This document shows positions 59,714 to 64,000 of a DNA stretch of 64,000 bases, one piece after another (the stretch's first letter is position 1; every line of letters starts with the position of its first letter). The notes below the pieces were generated by a model. The model was not told where the DNA came from and did not search any database. It saw nothing but the letters and a program-made list of their open reading frames with translations. The position numbers were made by a program, and so were the translations under genes. Where the stretch lies: contig CAJNOP010000306.1 in the NCBI GenBank assembly GCA_905250075.1, forward strand, positions 167,224 through 231,223. Direction: 5' to 3'. Source of the DNA: Rotaria sp. Silwood1. Its lineage: Eukaryota; Rotifera; Eurotatoria; Philodinida; Philodinidae.

Positions 59714-62472
59714 ATGAACCAATCTAACGTTGGCCTTCTTGATTTACCTAATGAAATATTACTTATCATTTTGAAAAAGCTCGGCAATATGGATGTTCTT
59801 TATTCATTATTGGATGTTCAGAATCAACGACTTAACATTATAGTACAAGAAAAAACTTTCACTAATACTCTCAATTTTGTATTAACAACATTAACTAATG
59901 ATATTTTTTCGCTTACTGATACAATAGTTGATCGATTTTGCACAAATATTTTGCCAAGAATTCATCACAATGTTAAATCTCTTATTGTTGATTCAGCATC
60001 TATGGAACGTATTCTTCTTGTTGCTGATTATCCTAATTTAACTGAACTTAAACTCTTTAATTTTAATCATAAAATTGTTTCACGTTATTTTACAGGTAAA
60101 TATCGTTACGTATTGATCAGAGGATAGACTTCGATGAAAAATTCTTGTATAGATAGACAAGAGAATAACTTTTTTTTTTTTGTTTTTTATTTAGATCAAT
60201 CACCATTTCGACGTATTTTTCAACAACAAATTATAGATCTTATTCTTGTATTCAAAGGAGATATGAATAAAATATCACTAAAAGATTATACAATAGATGT
60301 CTATGGATATATTATGAAATTCTTCGAAAATCTAAAACATTTATCTATTACTGGATCATATCCCTACTATTTTCCACCTTTGGAACTTCATCATCTACCG
60401 TTAACTACCTTATTCTCTTCAACTCTTGACAAATTATGTATTCATGTGATGAGGTTTGAAGATTGTCTTGCTTTACTTGATGGTCGTCTTAAACAATTAC
60501 AAATATTGATTGTTGATATTTGTTGTATAGAATATCCTTCATGGAGAGTTTACAATATGGTAAGTTTATATTGTATTAGTTTAATCTTTTCAACTTAAAA
60601 AAAAATACTATTGATCAGAGCGGTGACGGTCTATCATATTATTATAGATAAGATTCGTTTTGCTAGTGAATTCCTATTTAAATGAACTATAATTAAATAG
60701 TCATAAAATGAATGCTTGTCTATTCGATGATCAAATATAGTTAATTTTGTATAATACATTTAATTATATTAACTATTTCGTGCTTATGAGTTGATTTGAA
60801 TAAATAAATCGAATGATTGCATTTGATTTTAACAAACAAACTGTTTAGTTTTAGTGAGTTTTTGATCTATTGATCATGTATTTTTTTCTACTGAAAAATG
60901 ATCAGTTTTAAAAATATATCTAGTTCTCCGAAAAGTCGAGAACAGATCAAACTTATTTTAGTCTAACGTTATTCCTTCACAGTTGCAATCAATCGTTGAT
61001 TTTTTCCTCTTAGTCATTTTAATCATTTTCATTATTTTATAACATATAGAAAAACTCTAAGAATCACAAATATTAAAGAGTATAAGTGTCAAAGGTAATA
61101 AGGAAATTAAAAGAAAAATAAAAGCAAGAGGCTCGTTAATTATAGGTGAGAATAGATAAAGAATATATGAAATATCGAAACAATTATAGAAAAGTTACAT
61201 CGACGTAACTTTCATTTGTTTTGAATGGATGAGTTTTCGGTGAAGATTTTAGTATAAACAACATTTGTTCGATGAAATTCTGATGATTTGATATAATGGA
61301 AATAGTCATGTGTTACCTGATGATATGAATTATTGTCTGTACAAATAATATTGTTCTACTATAGGTATAATAACAAATTTGACTGAAACTTTTCGAGTAA
61401 TTTTAATATCCATTATTTCTTATGTGGTAAAAGTTCCGAAATACAATATAATTATCTTAATCATCATTGAAGAAGAAGATTTATATATCATACAGTATAC
61501 GTATTTTAGAATGGATTGAATTGAAGCAGCTTCTTAAACAGTTATTCACCTGAAGTTTTTCTTGTTTAATCGATAGGAATATATTTAGAAATATTGATTG
61601 TTATTTTCTAGGATGATCTCCCTAATTTAAAATATTTCTCTTTAACATCGGTTGACTACTTTACTAATAAATATGATACTGGGATTCTACCTCTTTGTCG
61701 TCGTATGTCAAATCTTGAAGAATTAACTTTGTATATTATGGTCAAGGATTGAACTACATTTCTCGATGGTACTCACATTTATAATGAAATTATTGTTCAT
61801 ATGCCACGACTTCAGATATTTAACTTTTATATTTCTACCCTCGTTGGAATTGATCCTTTAGTTCGTCATCTATCGAAAGATAATATTCAACGAACACTTA
61901 GTAATAACATAAAATATCAACAAGTGGATTGTATTGTAAAGTATGAATATAATTTTGTTAAATATCATGTCTTTTCATTACCGTTTATGTTTGAAGATCT
62001 CGTCAGTATTGGCAATACATTTCCAAATATTATTTTCAGTCATGTTAGAAGATTATCGGTGATCGATATTGTTCCATTCAATCATGAATTTTTCAACCGA
62101 ATTGCTTGCTCTTTTCCTTTGCTTAAAGACTTACGTGTTGTTAATTTGAATCCACAATCATCAATATCAGACGAACGGAACTCTAATGATAATCAATTGT
62201 ATTTAATTGTTAAATTGAGTTATCTTATGTCGCTTCATCTGGTGGATGTTCATATTGATTATGTCGATCAATTTCTCAATGAAAGAAAAACACATCTACC
62301 TCGTCTAACTGAATTCACAATTGATTATGATCATTTAACAATCGTCACAGATAACTTTACAAGAGATACAACACGGCTTAATTGTATCAATGTGAAAGAA
62401 TTAAATTCCTATAACACAAGAGTACAACAGTCAAAAGATTTTTATGTTTATTTTCCTCTGTTAAAACCTTGA
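59714..62472 (+). pseudogene. F-box protein gene broken by an in-frame TGA (535 codons)
   Basis: Exons 59714-60095, 60195-60559 and 61612-62472 join in frame with GT-AG introns (99 and 1052 bp). The N-terminus is an F-box (LLDLPNEILLIILKKLGNMD and on), the domain by which substrate receptors bind Skp1 in SCF ubiquitin ligases. The rest has irregular leucine-rich segments (LIVDSASMERILLVADYPNL, LTELKLFNFN, LKHLSITGSYP) as in large F-box families of bdelloids. Codon 296 is TGA (61750-61752) within MVKD-stop-TTFLDGTHI. Reading then continues for 240 codons with normal coding character to TGA/after LLKP at 62472. One C-to-T change in a CGA would explain it. It could be a young pseudogene, a truncated 295-aa protein, or a sequencing error. 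Confidence 0.75.
60560..61611 (+). other. Large intron 2 of the F-box gene
   Basis: 1052 bp between GTAAGT and TTTTCTAG. AT-rich, without ORFs or recognisable repeats. Confidence 0.6.
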
Positions 62473-63054
62473 TTTTGTTCGAACTAAATTAATAAAATGA
62501 ATAATGAAAATATTAATAGTATTTTTTCAGTCTAACCATAATGACGAAGAATTATTAATTAGAAATGCTTATTAACTCTGCAGTTTTTTTCTCATATATG
62601 AAAAACCTATTACATTTGAAAAATGAATGCTCTAAACCAAACAGTGAGATGTCAAAAAGGATCGAAGATGCTATATTTGACAGCAGCAGTTTGTCAAATA
62701 AAAAAAAACTACCTGTCACTAAACTTCTCTTAATTGTTAATATATTCCTGTTATGATATCGAGTATTTAATGTATTTTTCTTTCATAAAAAGATCTTTTG
62801 TAAGGATTAATTGACATCAGTAATTCATAGAATACACCTAGACCTATACGCTTTTTTTATTTATTATTTGTGTCAATTATTATCAAATTAAATTTCAATT
62901 ATCTTCATCCAGTTTTTATTTTTCTCTATCAATTGGCAGATGTTGAAAATTTAAATGAAATAGTTTTCTTTCCTTTCTTCTTCAAAGTTTTTTTTTATTA
63001 TTCATTTGCATTTAGATGTTTTCTTAACGGAAACATACAAACGTATTAGTAAAA
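62473..63054. other. Non-coding stretch
   Basis: T-rich, nothing recognised. A CATTTGCATTTAG acceptor-like site ends at 63015. Confidence 0.5.
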
Positions 63055-63273
63055 ATGTTTAGTCCCTATGGTATATGTCTTATGTTAATAACGATAATAT
63101 ATTTCAATATAGTCAATACAGTATCTGTAAGATCAACAAATATCAAAGAACAACATCAGACATCGTCCTCCAAAGTTTCATTCGAACGATTTGATATGAA
63201 TCCCAGCAATTTTTTAATTAATCATCCATATTATGATGATGATGTTGTCAAAGATTTGATTTTTCATAATTAA
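63055..63273 (+). CDS. Possible small secreted protein, 72 aa
   Basis: ATG at 63055 opens MFSPYGICLMLITIIYFNIV, a plausible signal peptide with cleavage near NTVSV. A hydrophilic Ser/Asp-rich part follows (VSFERFDMNPSNF, NHPYYDDDVVKD) and the frame ends with TAA at 63271-63273. There are no cysteines and no dibasic sites, so it is not an obvious toxin or neuropeptide precursor. It could be the first exon of a longer gene. Family unknown. Confidence 0.35.
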   Translation: MFSPYGICLMLITIIYFNIVNTVSVRSTNIKEQHQTSSSKVSFERFDMNPSNFLINHPYYDDDVVKDLIFHN

Positions 63274-63411
63274 CGAGGACTCAAAAAGGGCTAAATTCTT
63301 CCAAGAAGATCAATCACGTTATACTATAGCATTTCCTACTCTTATTCGTACGTGTCGATGAATCGAACAAGAATATTAACATCACTGTCAAGAAATACAT
63401 AAAAATCATTT

Positions 63412-63524
63412 TGTGGGTGAGTGTGGGTGTGGGGTGTGTGGGTGTGGGTGGCGGTGTAGAAGTAAAGCAATAGAGACACCCACATCTACTCCCATGCCCA
63501 CCCACACCCACATCCACACACATC
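63412..63524. repeat. TGTGGG-type inverted block, locus 4
   Basis: G-rich TGTGGGTGAGTGTGGGTGTG and on to 63451, a centre around AGAAGTAAAGCAATAGAG (63459-63476), then C-rich CACCCACA repeats to CACACATCC. The centre resembles that of locus 2 (AAAAGTAAGCA). Confidence 0.7.
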
Positions 63525-64000
63525 CTTTTACGAAAACCCCTAAAAATACTACTTTCTCCAACAGGGATCCTAATGTGACCATATCTCCATAATACCTCTA
63601 TGAATTGAACTCAAATTTTGTATACAGTCACAACTTAATGACTTCTATCTGTGATAAAATTTTTCCTGCAAAAAATATGACATAATTCGGTAATTATGAG
63701 TCATAAAAGATACAGAAAATGGAGTTTTTTCACTAACAAGGGAACATTCCCAGGTGAAGGAAAACTTTTCAGCTGGGGTTCCGCGCATTCTGTAGCCCAT
63801 AGTGAGCTATATCTATGGTAAAAAATGTTCGGGTTTCTGGTTTGTTTCTGCGGAGATATGGAGCTTCTGGTGAATTTTCTCTATAGCACACCCACATTGA
63901 CAACCAAAGTTTACTTTCGAATTTTGAACTGAAACTTTGCCTATACAAAGGCCTCAGCTAGACTAGCTTGCATAAAAAATTTCAGAAGTTTTGAAAAAAA
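63525..64000. other. Right edge, unassigned
   Basis: No gene seen. Somewhat less AT-rich than average at 63750-63870, perhaps part of a dispersed repeat that continues outside the window. Confidence 0.4.

Overview
The window looks like nuclear DNA of a small-genome invertebrate, most likely a bdelloid rotifer (inference). The sequence is strongly AT-rich. Genes are split by many short GT-AG introns of about 50-90 nt, with a few introns of 0.5-2.2 kb. Protein families are animal ones (ELAV-type RNA-binding protein, HP1, DOT1-type methyltransferase, ribophorin II, SVOP-like transporter). TGTGGG-like runs, the repeat unit known for bdelloid telomeres, occur at four internal places. A 100-base run of N at 53506-53605 marks an assembly gap.

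Layout. 0-3.7 kb: left-edge remnant of a PRMT1-like gene, one unknown decayed gene, repeats, and the first TGTGGG-type inverted block. 3.8-12.5 kb: a secreted DUF5054/GH38-like protein gene (minus) carrying a 994-bp inverted-repeat transposon in an intron, an HSBP1 homologue (minus), and a claudin-like four-pass protein with an LDLa-like module (plus). 12.5-18.5 kb: gene-poor, with a 175-bp hAT-type MITE and decayed coding fragments. 18.6-23 kb: two tandem glutamate dehydrogenase genes (minus). 23.7-29.4 kb: 16-exon mitochondrial Lon protease (minus). 30.8-31.6 kb: HP1 (plus). 33-38.7 kb: SVOP-like transporter (minus). 40.1-44.7 kb: DOT1-like histone H3K79 methyltransferase (plus). 45-46.4 kb: a diverged relative of the intronic transposon and the largest TGTGGG-type inverted block. 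46.9-49.5 kb: ribophorin II (plus). 50-52.8 kb: RUS1/DUF647 gene and, 115 bp upstream on the same strand, an M23 metallopeptidase of bacterial type. 53.5-54.1 kb: gap and a GC-rich tandem repeat. 54.6-56.6 kb: ELAV-like three-RRM protein. 57.65-58.75 kb: decayed piggyBac element. 59.7-62.5 kb: F-box gene broken by an in-frame TGA. 63-64 kb: a small possible secreted ORF and a fourth TGTGGG-type inverted block.

Most genes are unrelated housekeeping genes. Two same-strand pairs sit close enough to be co-transcribed: M23 peptidase to RUS1-like (115 bp) and GDH copy B to copy A (208 bp). At several genes an acceptor-like AG lies 0-15 nt before the start codon, which fits the spliced-leader trans-splicing known in bdelloids. 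Exon boundaries were derived by hand from GT-AG sites and frame continuity. For every intact multi-exon gene the summed exon lengths are an exact multiple of three.

I found no single wholly new system. The best leads are the recurrent inverted TGTGGG blocks, the 264-bp near-identical tract shared by the GDH copies, the candidate operons, and the bacterial-type M23 gene.
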